From: a virus
Virus record (IMG/VR): IMGVR_UViG_3300030380_005539
Location: 1,056-55,485 of that record
Length of the DNA stretch: 54,430 bases
Reading direction: 5' to 3' (one strand)
Shown: in pieces, positions 47,038-54,430 of the stretch
How the letters are laid out: the number at the start of each line of letters is the position of its first letter
Position numbering within the stretch: the first letter of the stretch is position 1
Translations under genes and position numbers: made by a program
The notes under the pieces: model-generated
Told to the model about the DNA's origin: nothing
The model's database searches: none
What the model saw: only the letters and a program-made list of their open reading frames with translations

Positions 47038-48729
47038 TTAACAGAATTTTCCTAACCCCTCTCCCTTTAAACCTAATGCGTCCTTAACTGAACCTAGATT
47101 TAATTTATTTGTAAAGTTACCCGCAACATTATTGGCTTTACTTAAACCATTAGATATACCACTTATTGCTTTAAGTATTTTTAATTGAGCTTCTGGAGGT
47201 AATAAACCAAATCCTGGAACTAAAGATGTCATAGATAATTGAGTATTCTTTATTTTTTCTTTTAATAATTTAGTTATTACACAGATAATTATCGGTTTTA
47301 GATTTTTTATTAACCATGGCAATAATAATTCATATATTAGTTTTTTAAGTAATTCTTTTAATATGTCTTTCCATGTACAAGAACTAGATTTATAATAACT
47401 TTTTAAAACACCTTTTGTCTCACCGTTAGTAAAATATTCCATCATTTGGGTTAACATTTTATTTTTAGGTGAATTAGTCAACTTAAATATTTCTTTAGTC
47501 ATATTACTTAATAATCTAATTAAAAATTCTAAACTTGCTTTAGGTGAATCAATTGGGTCTACGTTATTAGTTGTTTGATTAATAATATCAGTCATTCCCT
47601 TTTCTAATATTTCTACTTTTTCTCCATCATTAACTGCTTGTGACATTTGGTTATTAATATCAACCAATGTTTGAGAATTTATCGATGCAGTTTTTTTATT
47701 ACAACAATCAGTAAAAACCATTTCACCTTTTTTCTTATCTTCTATAGTCTGTCTTATATTAGTAATTCTTCTCTCACTGAACTCAAATAAAGAATCGTCT
47801 AAAACAGTTTCTGTTTCATCTTCTAAACCAAACTCTAAAATTTGTTCAATATAGGCATCAGCCTCCATTTCTTTTTCAATACATCTATCACTAATTTGAC
47901 TTCTTTTCCTTAACTCACTAATAGATACACCAAAAACTCCATCTAATGCGGTAGTAAAAACAGTTTGTACATCAAAAAGTGGTAAAATACTATCTAAATA
48001 CTCCATAGTAAAATCTGTTAATGTTTTATTTTGATAGTAATCATCTATTTTAACATTAATAACATTAGGTTCTGGATTAGTAGTTTGTGGATTATTTGTT
48101 GAACCGACAGTAAATGCCGTAGATGAATTTTCTAAAAAAGTAAAATGTGCAATAGTTCTACCATTATTAGGATTAACCCACGGTATTGTTGCTGGAGTTT
48201 GTTGTATTACATCCCATAAAAATCTATTAAACCCATCATCATATTTTGTTGCACCTATTTCACTATTAGGATTTATTTTAAGTATACATCTTTCATCTAT
48301 ATCCTCAACTTTAATGTTAAAACCATTTCCTGATTGTCCAGTATCTGGATTATTTTTAAACATCCAAGGTCCAATATTAGGTTGGCATTTACATGTATAA
48401 CAACTTTTTAAACCTTGTTTAAAAATATTGTTTAATCTATTTGATAAAGGATCAATTACTGACACCAACCAATTAATTATTTTTGTTTTTATTTCATCTA
48501 CTTTTAAATCACCGGCAACTGCTAAAATATCTTTTATAAAATAAAATATTGCGAAATTTACATTTAAAGAAGGTAAAGAAGCATCTATAGAAAATTGTGG
48601 TGCACCATTACATTGAGACTTCAATCTTTTTATCTCATCTATAATTTTTTGTTTAATATTCAGTTGTTCTTTTAACGTTTCAATATTATCACAAATTTTA
48701 TTTAGTCTATCTCTTTTTCCTTCTCCCAT
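47038..48729 (-). CDS. Large tail/baseplate protein, unrecognised
   Basis: A 563-residue protein with helical N-terminus (RLNKICDNIETLKEQLNIKQ), a Cys pair (SCYTCKCQPNIGPW), a long mixed middle and a hydrophobic C-terminal region (LIYELLLPWLIKNLKPIIIC) that could be membrane-active or buried. No known fold is evident. Its place next to the gp5-like hub gene suggests a baseplate or tail protein; a hydrophobic segment near the end would suit a component that contacts the host membrane. This is inference from context. Confidence 0.75.
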   Translation of the reverse strand: MGEGKRDRLNKICDNIETLKEQLNIKQKIIDEIKRLKSQCNGAPQFSIDASLPSLNVNFAIFYFIKDILAVAGDLKVDEIKTKIINWLVSVIDPLSNRLNNIFKQGLKSCYTCKCQPNIGPWMFKNNPDTGQSGNGFNIKVEDIDERCILKINPNSEIGATKYDDGFNRFLWDVIQQTPATIPWVNPNNGRTIAHFTFLENSSTAFTVGSTNNPQTTNPEPNVINVKIDDYYQNKTLTDFTMEYLDSILPLFDVQTVFTTALDGVFGVSISELRKRSQISDRCIEKEMEADAYIEQILEFGLEDETETVLDDSLFEFSERRITNIRQTIEDKKKGEMVFTDCCNKKTASINSQTLVDINNQMSQAVNDGEKVEILEKGMTDIINQTTNNVDPIDSPKASLEFLIRLLSNMTKEIFKLTNSPKNKMLTQMMEYFTNGETKGVLKSYYKSSSCTWKDILKELLKKLIYELLLPWLIKNLKPIIICVITKLLKEKIKNTQLSMTSLVPGFGLLPPEAQLKILKAISGISNGLSKANNVAGNFTNKLNLGSVKDALGLKGEGLGKFC

Positions 48730-48732
48730 TGA

Positions 48733-49116
48733 TTAATCTAATTCGTAATCGGTATTATTTTTTTCTTTTTGTTCGTTAAATAAATCCCTTAATAAACTTT
48801 TATCATCTTCACTTAAAGAACTATCATTGTTAATTTTATTGTCTTCTTTATTATCAGTGTCAACAATTTGACTTTGTAATTTGGCTAATGCTAACTTTCT
48901 ATCTATAGTACCCTCTATTATTTTTAGTGTATCATTATTTACTTTACCAATCATAGATTCATCATTAATATCCTCAATCTCCGCTCTATTTTTACGCTCA
49001 TTAAGTTCTTTGCGAGCACTATTCATAACATTCACACAGTCGTTATAAATTTCTTGCATAAATTCTTGTAAACTACCCTTATCTAAATTTATTTTAGTTT
49101 TCTTTGGTCTTCCCAT
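48733..49116 (-). CDS. Small acidic protein beside the late sigma gene
   Basis: A 127-residue helical protein starting MGRPKKTKINLDKGSLQEFM and ending SLLRDLFNEQKEKNNTDYEL. The MGRPKK start occurs in small terminase subunits and other DNA-binding phage proteins. The acidic C-terminus with LLRDLF could dock on a partner such as a sliding clamp, as in T4 gp33, but I see no real gp33 match. It has its own late-type element (GTATTTAT) and lies just downstream of the gp55-like gene. Function open. Confidence 0.72.
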   Translation of the reverse strand: MGRPKKTKINLDKGSLQEFMQEIYNDCVNVMNSARKELNERKNRAEIEDINDESMIGKVNNDTLKIIEGTIDRKLALAKLQSQIVDTDNKEDNKINNDSSLSEDDKSLLRDLFNEQKEKNNTDYELD

Positions 49117-49131
49117 AAGATATGTTTTTAT

Positions 49132-49139
49132 ATAAATAC
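49132..49139 (-). promoter_or_regulatory. Candidate late promoter, GTATTTAT
   Basis: On the minus strand AGTATTTATATAAAAAC, 15 bases before the ATG at 49116. Confidence 0.5.
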
Positions 49140-49152
49140 TGGAAAATTAAAA

Positions 49153-49890
49153 TTATAATAATCCCTTTTCTATTTTGAATCCTTTTAATGCAGAGTAAAT
49201 CTTTTTAAATCTTCTCATAGCTACACGTATGTCTTTAGTAGTTAAACCTGATAATTCTCTAATATAAGCTAGTATTAAATTTTTATTATACTTATTACCA
49301 CTTTCTACTTGTTCAAAAATAGTTTCCCAGTTATCTAAAACTTGCATTAGAGAATTACCAACGGCTAATTCATTTTCATTTAATTTACCGTGTTCAATTT
49401 CAGCTTTAATATTTGCTGATATTTCTCTAATAAATTCATCTAATGGGGTTTTATCTCTTTCTTCTAATGTATATTGATAGTCATCCATTTCTTCTACAGT
49501 CTTATAAACATCATCATATGCTAAGTCTGTTTTCATTCTTTTATCAGACTTAAGTAATTGACCTAATAGGTAATTTTTACAAATAGTACCAAAATATGAA
49601 TAGGCTTTTTTACCTTGTTCAGGTTCAAACTTATTCATTTTCATTGCTAAAAATGATAAGGTATCGGCATGAAGATCTTCGAACTCCATATCTTTCCTAT
49701 AAAGTTTATATCTTCTTATTATAGACTCTATCATTTTATTTAAAGGTGCACGTAAACTATTATTATATATACGATTACGTTTATGATCATCTTCACAAGT
49801 TAAAAATTCTACAACCGCTTTTTCTTCTTCTGGTCCGAAATATAAATTAGTGGTTCTTTTCCTACCTCTCTTTTTAGATTCTTCAGACAT
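49153..49890 (-). CDS. gp55: Late transcription sigma factor (gp55-like)
   Basis: A 245-residue sigma-70-type protein. NLYFGPEEEKAVVEFL and MIESIIRRYKLYRKDMEFED open region 2, and LHADTLSFLAMKMNKFEPEQ with SYFGTICKNYLLGQLLKSDK matches the gp55 pattern of core binding and -10 recognition. A helical C-terminal part (YIRELSGLTTKDIRVAMRRF) is an addition; T4 gp55 has 185 residues. It should direct the host polymerase to phage late promoters, here likely ATATTTATWA. No separate late promoter was seen for it; it follows the glycosyltransferase genes directly. Confidence 0.9.
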   Translation of the reverse strand: MSEESKKRGRKRTTNLYFGPEEEKAVVEFLTCEDDHKRNRIYNNSLRAPLNKMIESIIRRYKLYRKDMEFEDLHADTLSFLAMKMNKFEPEQGKKAYSYFGTICKNYLLGQLLKSDKRMKTDLAYDDVYKTVEEMDDYQYTLEERDKTPLDEFIREISANIKAEIEHGKLNENELAVGNSLMQVLDNWETIFEQVESGNKYNKNLILAYIRELSGLTTKDIRVAMRRFKKIYSALKGFKIEKGLL

Positions 49891-50688
49891 TTAAGTTGTT
49901 TCTACATCATATGTTATTTCTCTGTCTTCGGTGAAAAAATATTCTTTTTTTGCTTTATTAACCCAAAATTTACTTTCTAATACATTAATATTGTTTTTAT
50001 ATTCGTCAAACAATGATCCAGCACGATTATTAATATGTTTATAACCTAATTTAGGTATCACCATTATTTGTACATCTAAGTAACTTAATCGTAATAAAAA
50101 TTCATAAGTAAAAGTTAATTTCATATGTTTTTTTAACCCACCATGTTCTTTAAATAATTCTTTATTAACTACCATACCATCAAAATTAAAATTTTGTATT
50201 TTTTGTAACGTCTCATGATCTAATAGTCCCATACTTTCTGATACATTTTGCACCCAAACATTTTCATTAGTAAAAGAAATAAATTCACCATTTTCGTTAC
50301 ATTCAAAAATTATAGGTAAAAATACATCTACTTCAGGATATGCATCTCTATACTTAACTACATTATCAAACCATATAGGGGATAATGAATCATCGTATTC
50401 TAAAAATGAGAAGTATTTAGATGTAGATTGTTCTACACCGTAATTTATTTGTGACTGAAAGTCGTAATCACCACTTTTATTTTCCACAACTTTTGTAATT
50501 GAGGATATATCACCGTATTCAAAGGAATTTAAAAAGTCTTTTAATTTTTTATTTTTTGCATGTACGATTAAAACCTCATCCGGAAGTGTTTTTTGTTCAT
50601 TAACACTTTTAATTGCTTTTTCAAAATATTCACTTACACTATCATCTAACTTGTGAATTGGAATAATTAAACTAATATCTGTTTTCAT
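49891..50688 (-). CDS. Family 2-type glycosyltransferase
   Basis: A 265-residue GT-A fold protein. The start (MKTDISLIIPIHKLDDSVSE, KAIKSVNEQKTLPDEVLIVH) is the nucleotide-sugar binding half. YFSFLEYDDSLSPIWFDNVV holds Asp-Asp in the DxD place for the metal, and NFDGMVVNKELFKEHGGLKK follows as in GT2 enzymes. It would transfer a sugar to a phage or host target. The neighbouring fucose-pathway genes suggest a GDP-sugar-derived residue. No membrane segment. Starts one base before the sigma gene's stop region, so co-expressed. Confidence 0.85.
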   Translation of the reverse strand: MKTDISLIIPIHKLDDSVSEYFEKAIKSVNEQKTLPDEVLIVHAKNKKLKDFLNSFEYGDISSITKVVENKSGDYDFQSQINYGVEQSTSKYFSFLEYDDSLSPIWFDNVVKYRDAYPEVDVFLPIIFECNENGEFISFTNENVWVQNVSESMGLLDHETLQKIQNFNFDGMVVNKELFKEHGGLKKHMKLTFTYEFLLRLSYLDVQIMVIPKLGYKHINNRAGSLFDEYKNNINVLESKFWVNKAKKEYFFTEDREITYDVETT

Positions 50689-50697
50689 AACTATTTT

Positions 50698-51828
50698 TTA
50701 TTTTGTTGTAATTTCTTCTTTTTTGTTATTTTCAGTCTCTTTAGCATCTACTACACCTAATTCTGTTAGTCTTCTACTAAAAATTCTATTATATACCTCT
50801 TTAATGTGTTGTCTAGTTTCTTCTTCACTATATTTATTTTCATACTCTTCCATCTTACTTAATACGTTCTGAGGTAACGCATCCTCTAAATATAAACCAA
50901 CCATAGTGGATATCATGTCTGGTATAGCATTTAAATTAGTAACCCAAACACCATTATCTATTAACTTAAGTGATCCATTTTCATCTGTTTCACCCATCCA
51001 TTCAGGTATCATTCTAGGAATTTTACCAATAACTGGTGTTTTTGACTTAATAGCTTCTAGTGGAAATGTACCAAAACTTGATAATTCATCTACCCAAACA
51101 CCTAAAAATGATTCAGATAAAGTTTTTGCAAATTCTTTTCTAGGTAAACCTGACATATCTCTAAAAGTTATAAAACGATAGTGAGGGTATTTTTGGAAAA
51201 ATACTTTTACAATTTTCAAAATTTCTCTTTTATCTCTAGCAGAAATAGCAATTGTAGGTATTTTAGGTTTATCACTATTTTTAAAATAATTAGGGATACC
51301 AATAGGAATTACTTCTGTAACTAAGTTTCTAAAAATTGACTCGGCATACTTTTTTAAATTTTCATTAGTGGTTATTACTTCATTAATACCAAAGGCACTC
51401 CAATTTTCACCAATCTCTAACATTTCGAAAATGTATTCGTAAGATTGTAAGAATACTATTCTTTTACAAGGAAAATTTACTGTTTGTTTCATAATACTAG
51501 CAAATGCTTCAGGAATTATTACAAAATCTTGTGGTCCCACTTTAAGTGTTTGAGATTCAATGGATATGTGTGGTAATTCTGCATATTCTTCACCCAACCA
51601 TTCAGCAATACCCATACCTTCTTCATCACCTCTTAATTTGTAATCATTTTTATCATGTAATATTTGAGCATTAAAACCTAATTCTCTTAATATTTTAACA
51701 TGTTCATAAATGGTTGCCACACCTGCAGTGGGATTACCTTTAGTATCTAAAGTAAAGAAGTAGATACCGAAATCTTTTTTAACTATCTTTTCGATAGTAT
51801 CTTTTACTGTACTTTTATTTTCACTCAT
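50698..51828 (-). CDS. GT-B type glycosyltransferase
   Basis: A 376-residue GT-B protein. The N-terminal half has FGIYFFTLDTKGNPTAGVAT with a Gly loop and HVKILRELGFNAQILHDKND, the C-terminal half has PTIAISARDKREILKIVKVF and the donor-binding stretch ELSSFGTFPLEAIKSKTPVI, in which Glu of FPLEAI is the usual sugar-contact residue. It likely works with the GT2 enzyme next to it. The target could be virion protein, phage DNA or host envelope. No signal peptide or membrane helix. Confidence 0.82.
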   Translation of the reverse strand: MSENKSTVKDTIEKIVKKDFGIYFFTLDTKGNPTAGVATIYEHVKILRELGFNAQILHDKNDYKLRGDEEGMGIAEWLGEEYAELPHISIESQTLKVGPQDFVIIPEAFASIMKQTVNFPCKRIVFLQSYEYIFEMLEIGENWSAFGINEVITTNENLKKYAESIFRNLVTEVIPIGIPNYFKNSDKPKIPTIAISARDKREILKIVKVFFQKYPHYRFITFRDMSGLPRKEFAKTLSESFLGVWVDELSSFGTFPLEAIKSKTPVIGKIPRMIPEWMGETDENGSLKLIDNGVWVTNLNAIPDMISTMVGLYLEDALPQNVLSKMEEYENKYSEEETRQHIKEVYNRIFSRRLTELGVVDAKETENNKKEEITTK

Positions 51829-51850
51829 TTTTTCGTTTTTAATTTATTTA

Positions 51851-52165
51851 TTATAATTCTTTTATTATACCTTTCATTAGTAAGGTGTTAAATGATAGTT
51901 TAAATGGTATTGGTAATTGATTTAATCCCATCATACCCATTTTATCGTCTACTATATCATTATAACTAAGTAATGCACCAATTAAATCTCTATACATTTC
52001 GTATTTAGTTACATCTATTTTTAACGATGCTAAAGATTCATCTTCATTAGTTTCTTTTGAATTGTCCTCACACTTAGTTTCAATGTCATATTGTACTTGA
52101 TTTGCTAATTGATCGATATCGAAATAAAATTCTTTACCCCCCACATTTAATAATATATCATCCAT
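51851..52165 (-). CDS. Small unrecognised acidic protein
   Basis: A 104-residue protein starting MDDILLNVGGKEFYFDIDQL, with an acidic middle (CEDNSKETNEDESLASLKID) and a hydrophobic, Met-rich end (MGMMGLNQLPIPFKLSFNTL). No tag. It stands alone between the glycosyltransferase and the HAD-like gene, with a 56-base AT-rich gap upstream. No family recognised and no role suggested by context. Confidence 0.7.
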   Translation of the reverse strand: MDDILLNVGGKEFYFDIDQLANQVQYDIETKCEDNSKETNEDESLASLKIDVTKYEMYRDLIGALLSYNDIVDDKMGMMGLNQLPIPFKLSFNTLLMKGIIKEL

Positions 52166-52221
52166 ATTAATCTTTTTTTTTTAATTTAAATTATTATTGT
52201 CATAAGTAAACATTAAACTGA

Positions 52222-52845
52222 TTATATATCTTCATATTCAATTGTTTCAGTACTTAAAATTTTTTCTAACATACTTTTATCTTCTAATAATTCTTTTAAA
52301 TCAACTATTGTATAATCTGAGTTACAATTTTTATTGTACGTATTGATAACTTTAATTGATACTTTTTCTGATGGTTTTGTTAATAATGTATCAGGAGACG
52401 CAGTTATTAATACATCAACATGTTCCCATTTATCTTTGTAGTCTCTTACAAATTTAATGGTATTTACTTTACAAGATAATTTAGATAAAAAGAATAATGT
52501 TGCCGGTTTACTATTATTTAACTCTTTACTAATAATAATTGGGGTATGGCCCATATCCTCTATCATATTATGTAATTGGTTTAAGTGTTCCACAGAATTT
52601 AATTTTACTTCACCCGCATGTCCAAATATTTCTAATGATGCATCAACATACATAAATTTGTTTAAGTCTTTTGTACCACCAGTAAATTCAAAATGACTCA
52701 ATAAATTTAAATCTTTTATATCCCTTTCTATTTCTTTATTCTCACCTGTTTCTTCATCAATAACAGGATAATATTTATCATACACTAATTCAAATTTTGT
52801 TATAAAATCTCTTACAACACCATCTATTGTTATACCTATTTTCAT
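52222..52845 (-). CDS. HAD-like protein lacking the nucleophile
   Basis: A 207-residue protein with the start MKIGITIDGVVRDFITKFEL. Phosphatase-type HAD proteins have DxDGV here; Thr6 takes the place of the nucleophile, while Asp8 is kept. The middle holds HTPIIISKELNNSKPATLFF (Ser as in motif II) and the end DVLITASPDTLLTKPSEKVS with an Asp near motif IV. It resembles 5'-nucleotidase-like HAD proteins. Loss of the nucleophile argues against phosphatase activity and for a binding or regulatory role. It sits in the fucose/glycosylation cluster. Confidence 0.75.
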   Translation of the reverse strand: MKIGITIDGVVRDFITKFELVYDKYYPVIDEETGENKEIERDIKDLNLLSHFEFTGGTKDLNKFMYVDASLEIFGHAGEVKLNSVEHLNQLHNMIEDMGHTPIIISKELNNSKPATLFFLSKLSCKVNTIKFVRDYKDKWEHVDVLITASPDTLLTKPSEKVSIKVINTYNKNCNSDYTIVDLKELLEDKSMLEKILSTETIEYEDI

Positions 52846-52869
52846 TTTTTTAATACTTATTATATTTTT

Positions 52870-53820
52870 TTATTGTTGAGATGTAACTATTGATTGATTT
52901 TTTGTTCCTCTAATTTTGTCATAATTAGTCTCAAACCAACTTATAGTTTCACTTAAACCTTTATAAATTGGGGTGAATTTAAAATTAGGTAAATAATGTT
53001 TTATTTTACTATTATCCGAAGGTTTTCTGTACTGTCCATCTGGTTTATTAATATCCCATTTAACTTCACCTTTAAAATTCATTATTTCTATAATCATATC
53101 AACCACTTCCTTTATTGATATTTCTTCAGAAGTGGATAAAATTATTGGTTCATCTTCGTTATAATTATGTAATACCCATTCAGTAAGTTTAGCAACATCT
53201 TTATTATATATAAATTCTCTTAAAGGTTTTCCACTACCCCAAATAGTTAAGGGAGTATTAGTTTCTCTTGCGATGTAACATTTATGGATTAAAGAAGGTA
53301 CTACATGTCCATTTTCTATATCGAAATTATCGTTTATTCCATATATGTTAGTAGGTATGACTGATTTATAATTTAAACCATATTGTTCTCTATACGCTCT
53401 TATTTGAATGTCTGCCATTCTTTTGGCATATGCATAAGCATCATTACTAAAATGTGGTGGACCCATATGTATATTTTTTTCCGTTAATGGGTATTCTACA
53501 TCATTTGGGAACACACAGGTTGATAAGAAACAAACTAAGTTTTCAACACGAGTTTTTCTCGCAGTTTCAATAACATTAGTATTAATCATTATATTTTCAT
53601 AGAAAAACTCACCTTTAAAATTCATATTACCACCTAAACCACCTACTTTAGCTGCAGCATGAATTACACCATCAAAAATCTCTTCACTCATACTTTTCTC
53701 AACTGAATATTTATTACGTAAATCACAATGATCTCTACCCCAAGTTACATAGTTTTTTTTACCTTTAAAGTTAGAACCAACTAACCCATTACCACCCGTT
53801 ACTAAAATTTTTTTACTCAT
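52870..53820 (-). CDS. fcl: GDP-L-fucose synthase
   Basis: A 316-residue short-chain dehydrogenase: KILVTGGNGLVGSNF (NADP-binding GxxGxxG), DGVIHAAAKVGGLGGN, CFLSTCVFPNDVEYP (Ser in the active site), and the catalytic pair in NDAYAYAKRMADIQ (YxxxK). PTNIYGINDNFDIENGHVVP is specific for the epimerase-reductase group. It turns GDP-4-keto-6-deoxymannose into GDP-L-fucose. The upstream gene makes that substrate, and their codons overlap (ATGA), so both steps are encoded together. T4 lacks these genes. Confidence 0.95.
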   Translation of the reverse strand: MSKKILVTGGNGLVGSNFKGKKNYVTWGRDHCDLRNKYSVEKSMSEEIFDGVIHAAAKVGGLGGNMNFKGEFFYENIMINTNVIETARKTRVENLVCFLSTCVFPNDVEYPLTEKNIHMGPPHFSNDAYAYAKRMADIQIRAYREQYGLNYKSVIPTNIYGINDNFDIENGHVVPSLIHKCYIARETNTPLTIWGSGKPLREFIYNKDVAKLTEWVLHNYNEDEPIILSTSEEISIKEVVDMIIEIMNFKGEVKWDINKPDGQYRKPSDNSKIKHYLPNFKFTPIYKGLSETISWFETNYDKIRGTKNQSIVTSQQ

Positions 53821-54430
53821 AAATCTAAATTTTCTACTTTTTCATTATTTACTATCCAGTTATTATTTAAATAAGGTTTTTTGTTATAATAATAATCTAA
53901 CCAATATTTAATCATTTCATCAATCATAGACTCAAACGTATATTTAGGATTCCACCCTAATTTGTTTTTAATCTTTGTTGAATCACCTTTTAAGTTTCTT
54001 AATTCTTCAGGTCTTTTATGTTTTTCATCTACTTTAACATAATCTTCATAATTTAAATTTAGTGATTTAAATGTGTACTCACATAAATCTCTTACCGAAT
54101 GAGATACGCCTGTAGCACAAACATAATCCTCTGGTTTATCGTCTTGTAACATTAACCACATAGCCTCAACATAATCTTTCGCGTGTCCCCAATCTCTAGT
54201 TGCATCTAAATTACCTAAACGTAATTCTTTTTGTAACCCTAATTTGATTTTAACTGCCGCTTTAACCACTTTGTTGGTTACAAAATTAGTCCCTCTTCTA
54301 GGCGACTCATGGTTAAATAAAATACCATTCCATATTTTCATATTATAAGAATTCCTATAGTTTCTACATATATTATAAGAAAATACTTTAGCACAACCAT
54401 AAGGTGATACTGGGCTCAATGGTGTAGTTT
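53817..54430 (-). CDS. gmd: GDP-mannose 4,6-dehydratase, N-terminus cut by window end
   Basis: The frame stays open to the window edge. PLSPVSPYGCAKVFSYNICR includes the YxxxK pair, and WNGILFNHESPRRGTNFVTN, LGNLDATRDWGHAKDYVEAM and RPEELRNLKGDSTKIKNKLG match the C-terminal part of Gmd. About 200 residues are present of roughly 340; the Rossmann start lies outside. It makes GDP-4-keto-6-deoxymannose for the adjacent Fcl enzyme. Its stop overlaps the start of fcl. Confidence 0.94.
   Translation of the reverse strand, partial: TTPLSPVSPYGCAKVFSYNICRNYRNSYNMKIWNGILFNHESPRRGTNFVTNKVVKAAVKIKLGLQKELRLGNLDATRDWGHAKDYVEAMWLMLQDDKPEDYVCATGVSHSVRDLCEYTFKSLNLNYEDYVKVDEKHKRPEELRNLKGDSTKIKNKLGWNPKYTFESMIDEMIKYWLDYYYNKKPYLNNNWIVNNEKVENLDL

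Noticed and set aside
48733-49116. T4 gp33 co-activator or small terminase
   Set aside because: Size and place allow either, but no motif supports one over the other, so no name was given.
1-54430. tRNA genes, insertion sequences, integrase and attachment sites
   Set aside because: I looked for cloverleaf ends, transposase or recombinase motifs and terminal inverted repeats and saw none; a tRNA scan would settle the first point.
1-54430. Recoded stop codons
   Set aside because: TAA, TGA and TAG all end frames at sensible places and adjoin the next start, so the standard bacterial code fits.

Overview
This is a piece of a large, AT-rich tailed phage genome with a T4-type (myovirus) head. The large terminase, portal, core protein, gp21 protease, gp22-like scaffold and gp23-like capsid protein follow one another from 33288 to 42564 in T4 order. 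A gp5-like baseplate protein and a gp55-like late sigma factor lie on the minus strand. Several signs point to a Bacteroidetes (probably flavobacterial) host. Eight candidate promoters fit TTTG-N20-TAnnTTTG, which is the Bacteroidetes sigma-A form. Start codons lack Shine-Dalgarno sequences. The ClpC homologue has the GVGF loop I associate with Bacteroidetes ClpC.

Layout. 1-511 is the end of a cut minus-strand gene. 612-17541 is an accessory region, mostly plus strand, where late-type genes for tagged proteins alternate with small early-type operons. The early-type genes encode a membrane protein, a cysteine-peptidase-like protein, a CAP-domain protein and a DUF2927-like protein. 18287-22923 holds a ClpC-type unfoldase, an orphan DNA methyltransferase, an Hsp20 and a KTSC protein. 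22963-33246 is a second block of late genes, many of them tagged. 33288-42564 is the head module. 43620-54430, on the minus strand, holds tail and baseplate genes, the late sigma factor, two glycosyltransferases, a HAD-like protein, GDP-fucose synthase and a cut GDP-mannose dehydratase.

The most notable pattern is a recurring N-terminal tag. About twenty otherwise unrelated proteins begin with a short basic amphipathic helix (LTExxLKxIVKxxLxEE, or the short form MKxLIRKILKEE, or a longer ExxRIKDLM form). The tag ends in Leu/Ile-x-Glu, which is the cleavage rule of T4 gp21. The capsid protein has LLTE-A at residues 57-61, where T4 gp23 is cut, and a gp21-type protease is encoded. I read this as a set of cargo proteins sent into the prohead and trimmed there. 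The cargo includes a predicted zinc metallopeptidase, a lysozyme-like enzyme, an LRR protein and a very basic DUF5872 protein.

Two promoter classes fit this picture. Almost every head, tail and tagged transcription unit has ATATTTAT (consensus ATATTTATWA) shortly before its start codon, a likely late promoter for the gp55-like sigma. Secreted, membrane and host-directed genes have the host-type promoter. At two divergent junctions the two elements share the composite CAAATATTTAT. Genes fill the window almost completely. No gap exceeds 300 bases, and I found no tRNA, CRISPR array or insertion sequence.
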